A stretch of 23,532 bases of DNA from the NCBI GenBank assembly GCA_023390815.1, contig JAEWCC010000070.1, forward strand, positions 1-23,532. The letters are read 5' to 3'. Origin of the DNA: Bacillota bacterium (lineage in GTDB: Bacteria > Bacillota > Clostridia > Christensenellales > SZUA-584). The position numbers and the translations under genes are program-made. The notes under the pieces were generated by a model. The model ran no database searches and was not told the DNA's origin. It was given only the letters and a program-made list of their open reading frames with translations. Positions 1 through 11,000 of this stretch are shown here, one piece after another (the first letter of the stretch is position 1; each line of letters begins with the position of its first letter).

Positions 1-1204
1 CGGGATTCGTGGAGCGATAGATTACATAGCCCTTCCGCCTGGATACCGCGCTCCACGTCAGCTTAATCTTGCCGGCGCTGCTGCGCACCGCCTTGGGGTT
101 CGTCACCGAACCGAAGACCGGCTTCGCTGATACCGGCGCACAGGGCGTGCTGTATACCTTGCCGCTGCCTGCCTTACGGTACGCTACGACCTGATAGTAG
201 TACGTGATATTGGGTGTAAGGTTGCTATCGGTATAACTTTTACCTGTTACCGTTTTAACGACCGTATACGAGCTACCCGCCACTGTGGACCGTCGGATCT
301 CGTACCCGCTGCACCCCGAGACAGACGACCATGACAACTTGACACTGCTTGGGGAACTCACCGCCGCTTTGACACCCGTAACATTACCCAAGATTGGTTT
401 GGCGCTCACTGTCGCCGAAGCGCTCGCACTGTATACTGGCTTGCTGCTCACCGTGCGATACACCCTGATCTGATAGTAATACATGACGAATGGCGTACAG
501 GATGTGTCCTTATATGACGTACTGCTTGTGGACTTGATCCGCACAAACCCTCCGGTGGGCGATGTGGACCGCCATACCTCGTACTTCGTGCGTCCCGCTA
601 CTGAATTCCATGAAATCTTCACACTGGTGGGGTTATATGCGGAGGCGGAAACACCGGTTACCGCTGTCAGCATCGGCTTTACGGAGACGATCGCGGAATA
701 GGTGCCATACACATTCTTTCCCGCATACGCCCTCACCTTATAGTAGTAGGTCGTGCCGGTGTTGAGGCTTGTGTTCGCATAGCTTGTCGATGTGGTCGAT
801 TTGACCACGCTGTATGAGCCGTTCTGTGAGGTGGCACGACAAAGTTCGTACCCGCTCGCTCCCGGCACCGCGCTCCACGATACCTTCACGCTGTTGTAGC
901 TCGTTACCGAGGCGCTGGCTGTGGGCGCGGCGGGTACCGGTGTTGCCACGGCATAAGCCGACCGGTTGCCGTACGTCGTGGCCGTGGTAGCGGTGCAATA
1001 CGCATTGATTTTGTAATAATACGGCGTGTTGAGGACTAAATTCGTATTGGCATAGGTAGTGCCGGTTGCCGTTCCCAGCTTGGTATAGGTCCCGTTTGCG
1101 GTTGAGCTGTGCCACACCTCGTATCCGGCGGCTCCGGTCACGGCTGTCCAGGTGAGTTTGGTGCTGTTATACCCCGAAGACGCCGCTGTGAGCGTGGGCA
1201 CGCC
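1..1204 (-). repeat. FN3 array, paralogous to 8085-9450
   Basis: Five FN3-coding units (the last truncated) correspond one to one with the five FN3 units at the end of the protease gene; base 2 here aligns with base 8244. In the last two modules I count about 19 differences in about 130 aligned residues, and many runs of DNA are identical. The first FN3 module of each gene is much more diverged. Confidence 0.8.
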
Positions 1205-4200
1205 AATCGCAGTGAACTCGGCGGTGATACTCTGGTCAGCGTTGGCTGTGAGCGTATATTTGGCGCTGGTAGAAAGCTGCGTCGTTCCATTTGTCCAGCG
1301 CACAAAGCGGTACCCCGCCTTTGGGGTGGCATAAAGCGTAACGCTTGCGCCGTTGCCATATACGCCGCCGCCCGTCACCGTGCCGTACGCGGCGTTATTG
1401 GCGGCAGCCGTAATGCGATACTCGGCCGGAATTACCGTGATCTCACAGGTATCCGATACACCGTCCGCCGTTGCGGTGATGGTTGTCTTGCCCCCACCAA
1501 CTCCAGTCACGTTGCCGCTTTGATCCACTGTCGCGACATCGGTATCGCTGCTGGTCCAAGTCACTGTGGGATATGTCGCATCGGAAGGCGAGACTGTGGC
1601 AATGAGCGTTCTGGTGTCACCAGTCGCAATCGATTCCGAATGGCTGCTGAGGGTTACCACGGAAACCGCTGTTTTCATCACTCTGATCTCACAGGTGTCC
1701 GATATGCCGTCTGCTGTTGCGGTAATAGTGGCATTCCCTACACCGGCCACTGTAACCAATCCATTTTGACTTACTGTGGCAACCATCTCATTGTCACTCG
1801 ACCATGTTACTGCGGGATATGTGGCGTCCGAAGGCAAGAGAGTAGCCCTTAAAGGAAATATCGAGCCGACCTCCGCTGTCCGTACTTCAGCATCTATGAT
1901 CAAGCTAGTTACGTGTACTTCTTCAACAGTAACGCTGCATGTGTCCGAAAATCCTCCGCCTTGAGCTGTTGCAGTGATTTGTGCCGTCCCTAGCGACCGA
2001 GCGTAGACTCTTCCCTGATAATCGACTGTAGCAACATTCGTATTGCTTGATAACCAAACGATATTACGATTGGTTGCGCCTTCGGGCAGCAGGGTGGTAT
2101 GTAACTGCACATGACGGGATAGGCCAATCGTTACTGCATTACGGTCTAGAACAAAGCTGTTCGGATATATAAATGGGAGGCCTTTCAGGATGGGCAAACT
2201 TTGGCCTTCTCTTATCTCCCAAACGTTATCAAAGTCAAAACCGGTGTAAGTCGCTTTCTGTTTTAACTGATCAAGGCTCTTTGAATATTCTGATAAATTC
2301 CCATCCCAGCTTAGATAGTAACTTTCCGTGACACTTCCTGACTGAATGTATCCGACTATACCTGAATTATTCTGCACATAACCAGCATTATAGCAGTGTT
2401 CAACTTTGTAATTGGTATACATCATTCCCGCGATTCCGCCATAAGAGCCCCCACCCGCGATATCGCCAAGATTAAAGCAGTCTTTAATATGGGTTCCGCT
2501 TTCGCCTGTTATCCCCCCGCAGTTTGTCCCATTGCCAGTTATTTTTCCGGTATTATAGCAATAGCTTATTGTGCCCTGATAATAACTACCGGCGATTCCT
2601 CCGCAATCGTCTCCTTTTGAAGCATTTATATCCTCATGGTTGATACAAAGCGTAATCGTGCCATTAGAACCTGCGCCAACTATTCCGCCAATACAGCCTT
2701 TTCCAGTTATGATCCCGTCATTTGTACAATGATTTATCTCACCCTCGTCATTAAGAGCCGCAATTCCTCCACAGGTGTTTGTTGAAGTAACCACTCCTGT
2801 ATTCGTACACAGATATATTCTTGCACTGCTGTTATTCTCACTGGTTATACCACCGGAGTGTCCTTGTGACAAAACGGTTCCTTCATTTTTAGAGTTGTTA
2901 ATATTGGCATTATTGCTGCCTGTGATACCGCCTGCATCAGAATAAATATCATAACTTGCTTCCACCGTACCCGAGTTGATGCAATTATCGATAGTCCCTT
3001 CATTATCTCCAGCGATACCTCCTGCTGTGCCATGCATCAGGGCGTTAATAGTACCGTAATTGCCGCATTCCTGGAGCAATCCAAAGTTTGAACCTGTTAT
3101 ACCACCGGATAGGAATTCGGCTGTTATATTCGAGCCGTTTTTGCAGTTATAAATCTCTCCGTATGAAGTACCCGCAATACTGCTTGCATTTGTCTTTCCG
3201 GTAATTGTTGAACTCTCTATACAAAGGCGCTTGATTTCACCATCATACAGAGTCCCGATAAGAGCAACATTATCCTGTTCCGGTCGGTTAATATTCAGTC
3301 CAGTGATCGTGTACCCATTGCCATCCAATACGCCAAAGAAGAAATCAATCGGTTCCCAGCCTGAGCCGTTGTTAAAATACAACCCGCCTTCAGAAGTCGA
3401 ATCCTCCAAATCAATATTATTTACGAGAATAAAGCACGCGTTACTGTGATACCTGATTTCGTTGAGCTGGGCTGGGGTTGAAACCAAATATGGATTAACT
3501 GCGGTACCCGTTCCGCCCTCAAACGCCACAGCGTCCGCGCGTTCGGGAATATGATACATATTCTTAAGCTCCGGATAAGGATAGGTGGGCTCACCTCCAA
3601 TAGTCCAAACGCTTTCAAAATCAAAACCTGCAAACGTTTCAGGCACTTTCAATTCATCAAATGTCTTCCCAACCACGTTGGATACAGTACCATTCAGGGC
3701 ACACTGCTTACCTAAATAGTAACAGTCGGATATTGATCCCCCGTTTTTGTAAGCAATTCCTTGTTGGGATATGCCGGCATTGTAACAACGCTCAATCACA
3801 CCGGTATTTTTAGATACAATGCCTCCCGCTGTATCATTTTTCAAGTTCATTATTCGGCCGGTATTATAACAATCTGTAACAACACCATCGTTTTGCCCCG
3901 TTAAGCCTCCAGCAGATGTTCCATAATAATATCCATTAATATTTGCCGTATTGAAGCACCTCAGCATTGATTGCTTGTATCCATTTTGTCCGGTTATTCC
4001 GCCCAGGTTATCATCTCCTTCAGTGCCTGAAATTATTGCGCTGTTAAAGCAATCCGTAACCGACCCACAGTATCCGTATCCTACAATCCCACCGATATCA
4101 TCAAAGGCATAATTACTTCTTATGTTTCCGGAGACAGAACAACCACGTATGGAAGAGTATCTGGAATAACCGCAAATCCCGCCGCTATCGCGTGCAGTAA

Positions 4201-7200
4201 TATTAACATTTATAACCCTGATGTCTTTAATATTTGCATTGTAGCAAACTCCAAAAAGGCCTGAATAATCATCATCCGACCGGTTAATCATCAACCCTGT
4301 TATGGCTTTTCCATTGCCCTCAAAACAGCCTCGGAATGGGTCACCCCCGTTACCAATCGGTTCAAAGCCAAGACCCTCATTAAAGAACAACCCGCCTTCT
4401 TTAACATCGTTGGTTAAATCAATATCATTTAAAAGAATAAAACTTGCGCTTGGATATTTTCTAACATTGTCCAGTTGTGTCGAGATTGTTACCTTATACG
4501 GATTGTTTGGCATGCCGTTCCCTCCGGAAAAATCCCTTGCATTTTCCGGAATGGCTACCTGTTCTACGCCTTGAAGCTGGGGATACGGATAAGAAGTCTC
4601 TCCGGACATTGTCCAAACATGATCGAAATCAAAACCCGTGAAACTGCTTTGCAGTTGCATTTCGCCGATGGTTTTTCCCGTAGCTAAATCCTCTTGATTT
4701 GAATCCAAAGCGCCTGTTATATATTCGTTTCGTTTCAGGAAATAAAGTCCTGCATTATGTTCAGATACCGCGGTATCCGCGCAGATCTCACCTGTTGACT
4801 CCAGAGAGAATATACTCCCAACATTATAACAATTGTAGATACTACCGCACCAGCCGATTATACCGCCCGATATAGCAGACCCTTTTCCGATAACGTCCCC
4901 GGCATTGTAACAATCCCTGACTTCTCCTCCGCCATTATAATAAGCCTCGCCAACAATGCCCCCAACATAACCGCAGCCGCTTGCCATCGTGGGAATTGCT
5001 TCTATTTTCCCAATATTATAGCATCTTGCTATTCTCCCGTTATTGTGCATTCCGCCAGCGATACCGCCAAGGGATGTGGTCGTGCCGTATCCTCTGATGG
5101 ATCCAGTATTATAACAGCCCTCAATTACGCCCTCATTAACTCCGCATATTGCTCCAACGTGATCGCCACCGTAAATATCACAATTTATAATTCCCAGGTT
5201 AGATACTTTACCCCCATTCTTGATTATCCCGAACAAACCTGTTGCATAGTCGTTGTAATTGATTCGTGTTAGCTGTAAGGCAATAACGCTATGCCCGCTA
5301 CCATAGAAACACCCCGTGAAATTTCCGATTGGTTCCCATCCTTTCCCTTCGTAATAATAAGTTCCTCCCTCGGATGTGGCAGACTGCATATCAATGTCGT
5401 TTACTAATTCAAAACACTTGCCTGGATAGTTGCGTACATTGTCAAGCTGGTCGGGTGTGGTTACCCGATACGGATCATATGCCGTACCGTTGCCGCCTGC
5501 AAAGTCGGGAGATGCAGGCCAAACGACTGTTGTCATCCCCTGCAGTTCGGGATAAGGATAGTCCTCATCACCTTGCATTGTCCAAACCGAACCAAAATTG
5601 AAACCGGAGAAGGTTGTTTGTTGTAACATCTCCTCACGTGTAACCGAAATTGACGTGTCTGGGCCGTATCCCGTGCCCGAAGATGTCCTGTCCAGAAAAT
5701 AACAGTTGCTGATAGTACTGGTCGTTTCCCCTACAATACCGCCAGCATCATAACCACTGACGCTGACGCTGCCCGTATTGTAGCAGTTGCTTATCGTACT
5801 GTCGTCTGACCACTTATTTCCGACGATACCCCCAGTATCATAAATGCCCTTTATGTTGCCCATATTATAACAATCATAAACCGCACTTAACACTGATTGG
5901 CCTCCAATGGACGCTGTGATACCACCTGCCTGATCGCCTGTCACATCACCGATGTTGTAACAGCTGCTGATAGTACCATTGCTCATACTCGCTATAATAC
6001 CGCCGCTAAGGCTGGCCCCATTATAGCTGGTAATACAGCCTGTGTTATAGCATTTGCTTATCGTACTATTACTATCTGCATATCCCACGATTCCTCCGAC
6101 GCCTTCACCGCTCACGCTGCCTGTGTTATAGCAGTTACTCACTGAACTGCCTATAATATTACCCGCAATGCTGCCGGCTTTGCCATCCAGCATAATGATT
6201 TGGTTTCTCTCCATGCCAAGATTCTGCAAAACGCCGCCATCAATATATCCAAAAAGTCCACCGTACGCTCCGTCGGATGTAATGCGTTGATGCAGCATCT
6301 TCACCGCATAACCGCCTCCATCAAATACACCAGCAAATGGTTTACTTGATGTACCTATCGGCACCCACCCCGCGCCATCATTCCAGTACGCGCCGCCTTC
6401 ACTTGTCGCTTGGGTCATATCAATATCGTTGGTCATGATAAAACAGGCATCCGGATAATTCCGCACTGCATTCAACTGGGCCGGAGTGGAAACCTGATAA
6501 GGGTCAGCCTCGGTGCCGGAACCGTAAAAGTCCTTCCATTGTGCAAACAGCGCCAAATTGCTGGTTACTACGTTTTTGAAATCCCATGCGTTGTCACAAC
6601 CGGCCTCGGTGTACCACCCGCCGAATATTTGCCCCTCGAAGGTCGGTTCGTTTGGACATACTGCCTTTACGCCCTCGTATACCGTTTGCGTATCCGGCGC
6701 GGTTCCCGCCGCGCCGTTTAAATCGAAGGTAATCGTATACGTGATATCCGGGTTAAAAACCGCCGCTGTATATCCATTCCAGGGATCAGAAAAGCCTGTG
6801 CTTGCGCTCTTGTAATACACCGTAAAGCCATCCGCGCAGCCGCTGAAAATATCGCTGCCCGCCACCGGCGCATTGCCAAGAAAATATGCTGCCTTGAGTC
6901 CGCTGCAGCTGTCGAATGCGCTGTTGCCGATATCCGAGATACTGCCAGGGAATGTTACATTTTCGAGGCTGGTACAGCCTTGAAACGCGGCATATCCGAT
7001 GGTCGCCACGCTGCCGCCCAGCTCTATGTGCTGAAGGCCGTCGCAGTAGGCAAAAGCGCAGCTTCCGATATCGGTTACATTGCTGCCTGTTTCAACGCTT
7101 GTGAGATGGTAGCACCCGCGAAACGACCCGGCGCAGAGGGTTGTCACACCCGATGGCACAATATAGCTGCCCGCCTTTCCCGCAGGGCATTGAATCAACG

Positions 7201-7945
7201 CCGCGCCGGTGATATCGAACAGCACGCCGTCTATGCTCCGGTACGCCGTATTTCCTGTCTCCACCAATAAAGCGGTAATCGTTCCGCAGTTGGCAAATGC
7301 GGAATCACCCACTGTGGTTACACTTGCGGGGATCGTAAATCCTTCCAACACTTCGCAGCGCCAGAAAGCGGAATTGCCAATTTGGGTGACATTCTCGGTC
7401 AGTACGATACTCTTCAGATTTTGGTTATGGTCAAACGCGCTATCGCCAATTGCCGTTACCGTATCGGGCACTGCATAGGAGTCTCCCGCTTTTGCGGCAG
7501 GACAGTGAAAGAGCGTCGCTCCATCCTTGCTGAAAACAAGCCCATCTACGCTCTGATAATTGGGGTTGTCCGCATCGACCTCAATGCTTTGGAGCGATCT
7601 GCATTCCCAGAACGCACCGCAATCGATGGTCAATACGGTTTTGGGTATCGTAACAGAAGTGACGGTTGCGGCCGTAAAAAGATCGCTGCCCATTGCCGTT
7701 ACGGTATATACATTTGTCCCGTCCGTCACCGTTTCGGGTATCGCGATTTCTCCGCCCGGGCCGGTATAACCCGTGATCGCAGCGGTGACGCCGTCTGCGT
7801 TCACAGTGTACTCATAGTCTCCCGAGTTGGCGGCTTGTGCGGTGCGCATCAATGGCGGCAACAGCAACGCACCCGCTAAAACCAATACAACGCAAATAAA
7901 TCCGACCCATGCTTTACCTTTCAGCCTTGCCGTCAACTGCTTCAT
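1..7945 (-). CDS. Giant secreted LRR / GLUG-repeat / Ig-like / FN3 protein, C-terminus cut by window edge
   Basis: About 2,648 residues are readable without a stop, and the frame at the start matches the frame at base 2. By comparison with the neighbouring protease about 50 C-terminal residues are missing. The start ATG at 7945 follows GGAGG seven bases upstream. Order seen: signal peptide (hydrophobic core about 15-32, AQA cleavage near 38); BspA-like leucine-rich repeats (about 45-365, repeated IPxxVTxIGxxAFxxC); an InlB B-repeat (about 402-466, ending GGWYTEAGC..WDF..V); four GLUG modules (about 473-1925) with repeated CYNTG and GGIVG motifs; three Big_2 Ig-like domains (about 1927-2170, each with a VATV and ITATA core); a divergent InlB B-repeat (about 2171-2247, GYRFVRWTNG); and five fibronectin type III domains, the fifth cut. 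The family role is usually adhesion or surface binding; ligand and anchoring cannot be told. No enzyme domain was recognised. Confidence 0.9.
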   Translation of the reverse strand, partial: MKQLTARLKGKAWVGFICVVLVLAGALLLPPLMRTAQAANSGDYEYTVNADGVTAAITGYTGPGGEIAIPETVTDGTNVYTVTAMGSDLFTAATVTSVTIPKTVLTIDCGAFWECRSLQSIEVDADNPNYQSVDGLVFSKDGATLFHCPAAKAGDSYAVPDTVTAIGDSAFDHNQNLKSIVLTENVTQIGNSAFWRCEVLEGFTIPASVTTVGDSAFANCGTITALLVETGNTAYRSIDGVLFDITGAALIQCPAGKAGSYIVPSGVTTLCAGSFRGCYHLTSVETGSNVTDIGSCAFAYCDGLQHIELGGSVATIGYAAFQGCTSLENVTFPGSISDIGNSAFDSCSGLKAAYFLGNAPVAGSDIFSGCADGFTVYYKSASTGFSDPWNGYTAAVFNPDITYTITFDLNGAAGTAPDTQTVYEGVKAVCPNEPTFEGQIFGGWYTEAGCDNAWDFKNVVTSNLALFAQWKDFYGSGTEADPYQVSTPAQLNAVRNYPDACFIMTNDIDMTQATSEGGAYWNDGAGWVPIGTSSKPFAGVFDGGGYAVKMLHQRITSDGAYGGLFGYIDGGVLQNLGMERNQIIMLDGKAGSIAGNIIGSSVSNCYNTGSVSGEGVGGIVGYADSNSTISKCYNTGCITSYNGASLSGGIIASMSNGTISSCYNIGDVTGDQAGGITASIGGQSVLSAVYDCYNMGNIKGIYDTGGIVGNKWSDDSTISNCYNTGSVSVSGYDAGGIVGETTSTISNCYFLDRTSSGTGYGPDTSISVTREEMLQQTTFSGFNFGSVWTMQGDEDYPYPELQGMTTVVWPASPDFAGGNGTAYDPYRVTTPDQLDNVRNYPGKCFELVNDIDMQSATSEGGTYYYEGKGWEPIGNFTGCFYGSGHSVIALQLTRINYNDYATGLFGIIKNGGKVSNLGIINCDIYGGDHVGAICGVNEGVIEGCYNTGSIRGYGTTTSLGGIAGGMHNNGRIARCYNIGKIEAIPTMASGCGYVGGIVGEAYYNGGGEVRDCYNAGDVIGKGSAISGGIIGWCGSIYNCYNVGSIFSLESTGEICADTAVSEHNAGLYFLKRNEYITGALDSNQEDLATGKTIGEMQLQSSFTGFDFDHVWTMSGETSYPYPQLQGVEQVAIPENARDFSGGNGMPNNPYKVTISTQLDNVRKYPSASFILLNDIDLTNDVKEGGLFFNEGLGFEPIGNGGDPFRGCFEGNGKAITGLMINRSDDDYSGLFGVCYNANIKDIRVINVNITARDSGGICGYSRYSSIRGCSVSGNIRSNYAFDDIGGIVGYGYCGSVTDCFNSAIISGTEGDDNLGGITGQNGYKQSMLRCFNTANINGYYYGTSAGGLTGQNDGVVTDCYNTGRIMNLKNDTAGGIVSKNTGVIERCYNAGISQQGIAYKNGGSISDCYYLGKQCALNGTVSNVVGKTFDELKVPETFAGFDFESVWTIGGEPTYPYPELKNMYHIPERADAVAFEGGTGTAVNPYLVSTPAQLNEIRYHSNACFILVNNIDLEDSTSEGGLYFNNGSGWEPIDFFFGVLDGNGYTITGLNINRPEQDNVALIGTLYDGEIKRLCIESSTITGKTNASSIAGTSYGEIYNCKNGSNITAEFLSGGITGSNFGLLQECGNYGTINALMHGTAGGIAGDNEGTIDNCINSGTVEASYDIYSDAGGITGSNNANINNSKNEGTVLSQGHSGGITSENNSSARIYLCTNTGVVTSTNTCGGIAALNDEGEINHCTNDGIITGKGCIGGIVGAGSNGTITLCINHEDINASKGDDCGGIAGSYYQGTISYCYNTGKITGNGTNCGGITGESGTHIKDCFNLGDIAGGGSYGGIAGMMYTNYKVEHCYNAGYVQNNSGIVGYIQSGSVTESYYLSWDGNLSEYSKSLDQLKQKATYTGFDFDNVWEIREGQSLPILKGLPFIYPNSFVLDRNAVTIGLSRHVQLHTTLLPEGATNRNIVWLSSNTNVATVDYQGRVYARSLGTAQITATAQGGGFSDTCSVTVEEVHVTSLIIDAEVRTAEVGSIFPLRATLLPSDATYPAVTWSSDNEMVATVSQNGLVTVAGVGNATITATADGISDTCEIRVMKTAVSVVTLSSHSESIATGDTRTLIATVSPSDATYPTVTWTSSDTDVATVDQSGNVTGVGGGKTTITATADGVSDTCEITVIPAEYRITAAANNAAYGTVTGGGVYGNGASVTLYATPKAGYRFVRWTNGTTQLSTSAKYTLTANADQSITAEFTAIGVPTLTAASSGYNSTKLTWTAVTGAAGYEVWHSSTANGTYTKLGTATGTTYANTNLVLNTPYYYKINAYCTATTATTYGNRSAYAVATPVPAAPTASASVTSYNSVKVSWSAVPGASGYELCRATSQNGSYSVVKSTTSTSYANTSLNTGTTYYYKVRAYAGKNVYGTYSAIVSVKPMLTAVTGVSASAYNPTSVKISWNSVAGRTKYEVWRSTSPTGGFVRIKSTSSTSYKDTSCTPFVMYYYQIRVYRTVSSKPVYSASASATVSAKPILGNVTGVKAAVSSPSSVKLSWSSVSGCSGYEIRRSTVAGSSYTVVKTVTGKSYTDSNLTPNITYYYQVVAYRKAGSGKVYSTPCAPVSAKPVFGSVTNPKAVRSSAGKIKLTWSAVSRRKGYVIYRSTNP
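2170..6530 (-). repeat. Four tandem ~1-kb GLUG modules inside the giant protein gene
   Basis: The same module occurs four times, starting near 6530, 5505, 4535 and 3527. Each opens with a G.G...PY.VSTP.QLN.vR motif followed by NDIDM or NDIDL. It continues with GLUG repeats (GGIVG, CYNTG) and closes with GF.F..VWTM followed by YPYPEL; the last copy is longer and ends near 2170. The protease gene carries one copy of the module (about 10830-9890). The stretch is visibly more AT-rich than the FN3 and LRR parts of the same gene. GLUG repeats are expected to form a beta-helix-like fold (family knowledge). Confidence 0.8.
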
Positions 7946-7985
7946 ATGTAACCTCCGGTGATCGGGCTAATATTTCCCTGTAACG

Positions 7986-8014
7986 ATTATATCACAATTG
8001 CACATAATAACCAA
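7986..8014 (-). promoter_or_regulatory. Promoter of the LRR/GLUG protein gene
   Basis: On the minus strand there is TTGGTT (8014-8009), a 17-bp spacer and a perfect TATAAT (7991-7986). The TATAAT is preceded by TGA, giving an extended -10 (TGnTATAAT). The start codon at 7945 lies about 35 bases downstream of the predicted transcription start, and GGAGG is at 7956-7952. The gene is therefore probably transcribed separately from the protease gene upstream. Confidence 0.6.
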
Positions 8015-8027
8015 CGCACATGTGACA

Positions 8028-8052
8028 AAAGCGCCCATTTTAAGAGCGCTTT
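8028..8052 (-). terminator. Rho-independent terminator after the protease gene
   Basis: The minus strand reads AAAGCGC, an 11-base loop, then GCGCTTTT. It begins about 30 bases after the protease stop codon (8082) and before the next promoter. Confidence 0.6.
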
Positions 8053-8081
8053 CTATCGCGTAACATTTTTAAATTGTAACG

Positions 8082-11000
8082 CTACGGCATCATGGATACG
8101 ACCATAGAATCGCTGGTGTAGTAATCCGAGTTGCCTACCTTCAGATACGCTTGTACTTTATAGTAGTACGTCACGCCCGCGGCCAGGCCGCTGTCCGTAA
8201 AGCTCGTGCTCGTTGTCGATTTGATTTGCAAAAACCCACTGTTGGGATCCGTTGAGCGATAGATCACATAACCCTTCCGCCCGGATACCGCGCTCCACGT
8301 CAGCTTTATCTTTGTGGCGCTGCTGCGCACCGCCTTGGGGTTTGTTACCGAACCGAAGACGGGCTTCCCCGATACCGGCTCACAAGGTGTGCTGTATACC
8401 TTGCCACTGCCTGCCTTACGGTACGCTACGACCTGATAGTAGTACGTGGTGTTGGGAGTCAAATTGCTGTCGGTATAGCTTTTCCCTGATACCGTTTTAA
8501 TGGCGGTATACGGACCGTTGGCTGACGCCGACCGGCGGATCTCGTACCCGCTGCACCCCGAAACCGACGACCACGACAGCTTGACGCTGCTCGGTGAGCC
8601 TGCCGACGCCCTGACACCCATGACGTTACCCAGGATTGGTCTTGCGTTCGCCGTCGGCGAATCACTTGCGCTGTATATCGGCTTGCCGCCTACCGTGCGA
8701 TAGACCTTAATCCGATAGTAGTACGTGACGAACGGCGTACAGGTCGTGTCCTTATAGGTCGTGCTGCTCGTGGACTTGATCTTCACAAACCCGGTCGTGG
8801 GCGATGTGGACCGCCATACCTCATATTTGGTACGTCCAGCTACAGAACTCCATGAAATCTTCACACTCGTGGGGTTATACGCCAAAGCGGAAACACCGGT
8901 TACCGCTGACAGCATGGGTTTCGCAGAGACGATGGCGGAGTCAGTCCCGTATACCTTGGTTCTTCCCACCATCCGGTACGCGCGCACCTTATAGTAGTAG
9001 GTCGTGCCGGTTGCGAGGCTCGTATTGGTATAGCTCAGCGACGACGTAGACTTGACCGAACTGTATGTCCCGTTTTGCGTCGTCGCCCGGCGCAGTTCAT
9101 ACCCGCTCGCGCCCGGCACCGAGCTCCACGATACCTTGACGCTGTTGTAACCGGCAATCGAGGCATTGGCTGTGTTTGGCCGCATAGGCACAGGGGTCGC
9201 CCATGCGTTGCCTGAAGGTAAGCCGTATGTCGTTACGGTGGCGGCATAACAATACGCTTTGATGTAATAACAGTACGCCGTTCCCGCTGTCAGCCCTGCA
9301 TCGGAATAGCTGGTGCCGGATACCGTGTTGATCTTTGTGAATCCGCTGCCCGATTTGCGCCAAACCTCGTACCCCGAAGCCCCTTCCACAGCCGACCAGG
9401 AGAGCTGCGTGCTGCTGTACCCTGTCGATGCCGCGGAGAGCACAGGCGTCCCGATCGGCGAAAACAAGGCGGTAACGCTCGTGTCGGCAGTGGCGGTCAA
9501 TTGATAGACTGCGTTATTAGAGACCGTAGCCTCTCCATTACTCCACCCCGTAAAGCGGTAGCCTGGGCGCGGGGTCGCCCGGAGTGTTACAACGGCGTCT
9601 TCAGTGTAGGCACCGCCCCCGGTTACAGTGCCCGAAGCCGTATTGGACGAATATGCGTTGATTGTATAGGTATGAAGTATCTGCACCTGACAGGTATCGA
9701 CAAAAGCGCCATCCAGTGTCTGGGCGGTAATCACCGCCATGCCATCCTTTAACAGCGTTACCGTACCATTGTTTACGGTCGCTACCGAAGGATCGCTGGA
9801 AGTCCAGACTACGCGCGGATTGTAAGCGGTGGACGGTGAAACAGCTGCCGTCAGGGTTTTGCTCTGCCCGAGCATGATCTTGAGCGTATGGGCGCTGAGC
9901 GACATACCCGTCGCGTGCGTATAAGGCACAGCGCGCAGCGTCGGAAACGTCTTCCCCTCCTCCATGGTCCATACGTTAACAAAATCAAAGCCGGTGAATG
10001 AGGTCTTCCGACGCATCTGATCGATCCCATTTACTGTAGTTGGATCAAACAAGAAACAGTTAACAACACTATCATATGGAATATATCCGCAGACCGTGTC
10101 ATTCAAACCTTCATTCGCAATAGTATAGCAATTATTGATATCATTTAAGGAATATCCGGCAATTGACCCCCATATAGTATCATATGCTTTAACCTTACCT
10201 TCATTAAAACAATTTGACAAAGTTGTTGAAGAACAAAACCCAACAATGCCACCGGCATCATTTTTATTATACGTACTAGACGCGGTGACCGCGCCTTTGT
10301 TATAACAATTACTGATACTCCCTGACCAACTGCATCCAGCAATTCCGCCAATAAAATATTTAGCAGTCACAGTACTCAGGTTTGCGCATGCAAAAACAGT
10401 ACCTCTATTGTCGCCAACAATCCCGCCAATACTCGAATCACCTGAAATAACTCCATCAACACTACAATAGGATATGCTTCCCTTATTCTCATTGGCAATG
10501 CCGCCATCACCGACCCCAGCGTCTATCGAACAGTTGCGCATATTCACACGCTGAATCGCACCACCAATACCTACAACATCAAATAGGCCTCCAACACATG
10601 AATATAATCCGGTGATACTATGCCCATTGCCATCGAAGTGTCCCAAGAAGTCGTCTATGGGCTGCCACCCATATCCATTGTTGTAGAAACTAGTCCATTG
10701 TGTTGTAAGCGTAAGGTCGATGTCGGTCACTAGCGAATAATATGCATCCGGATCAAAGCGCATCGCGTAAAGCTGCCCCGGCGTAGAAACCACATAAGGA
10801 TCCCAGGAGGTACCAGTGCCACTCTTAAAAACCTTAGTGCCTGCCACATAGATGACTGCAAGCCCGGCGTTCACATTTCCATTTCCATAGTAATTTTTGT
10901 AGTGCCAGGATGAAGGTTGATCATCATAGTAGCTCGCCGTGCCATACAGTATGCTCTTCACCTCATCCACCGTCAGTGTGGGATCGATGGATAACATCAA

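Noticed and set aside
1109..1852. 247-residue open frame on the plus strand
   Set aside because: It lies wholly antisense to Ig-like, InlB-repeat and FN3 coding sequence of the giant protein, with no ribosome binding site or recognisable domain.
2170..6530. Regular repeats that could suggest a CRISPR array
   Set aside because: The repeats are coding, imperfect, in frame and protein-level (GGIVG, CYNTG); there are no identical short repeats with unique spacers and no cas genes.
1..7945. Suspicion that the giant gene is broken, since no complete open frame covers it
   Set aside because: Frame at the ATG (7945) and at base 2 are the same, and my reading found no stop. It is open to the window edge, so only its natural end is missing.
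9189..9202. 14-base match (CACAGGGGTCGCCC) to the second hairpin of the REP-like element
   Set aside because: It lies inside FN3 coding sequence, lacks the opposite arm and is explained by the encoded TPVP linker; probably chance.
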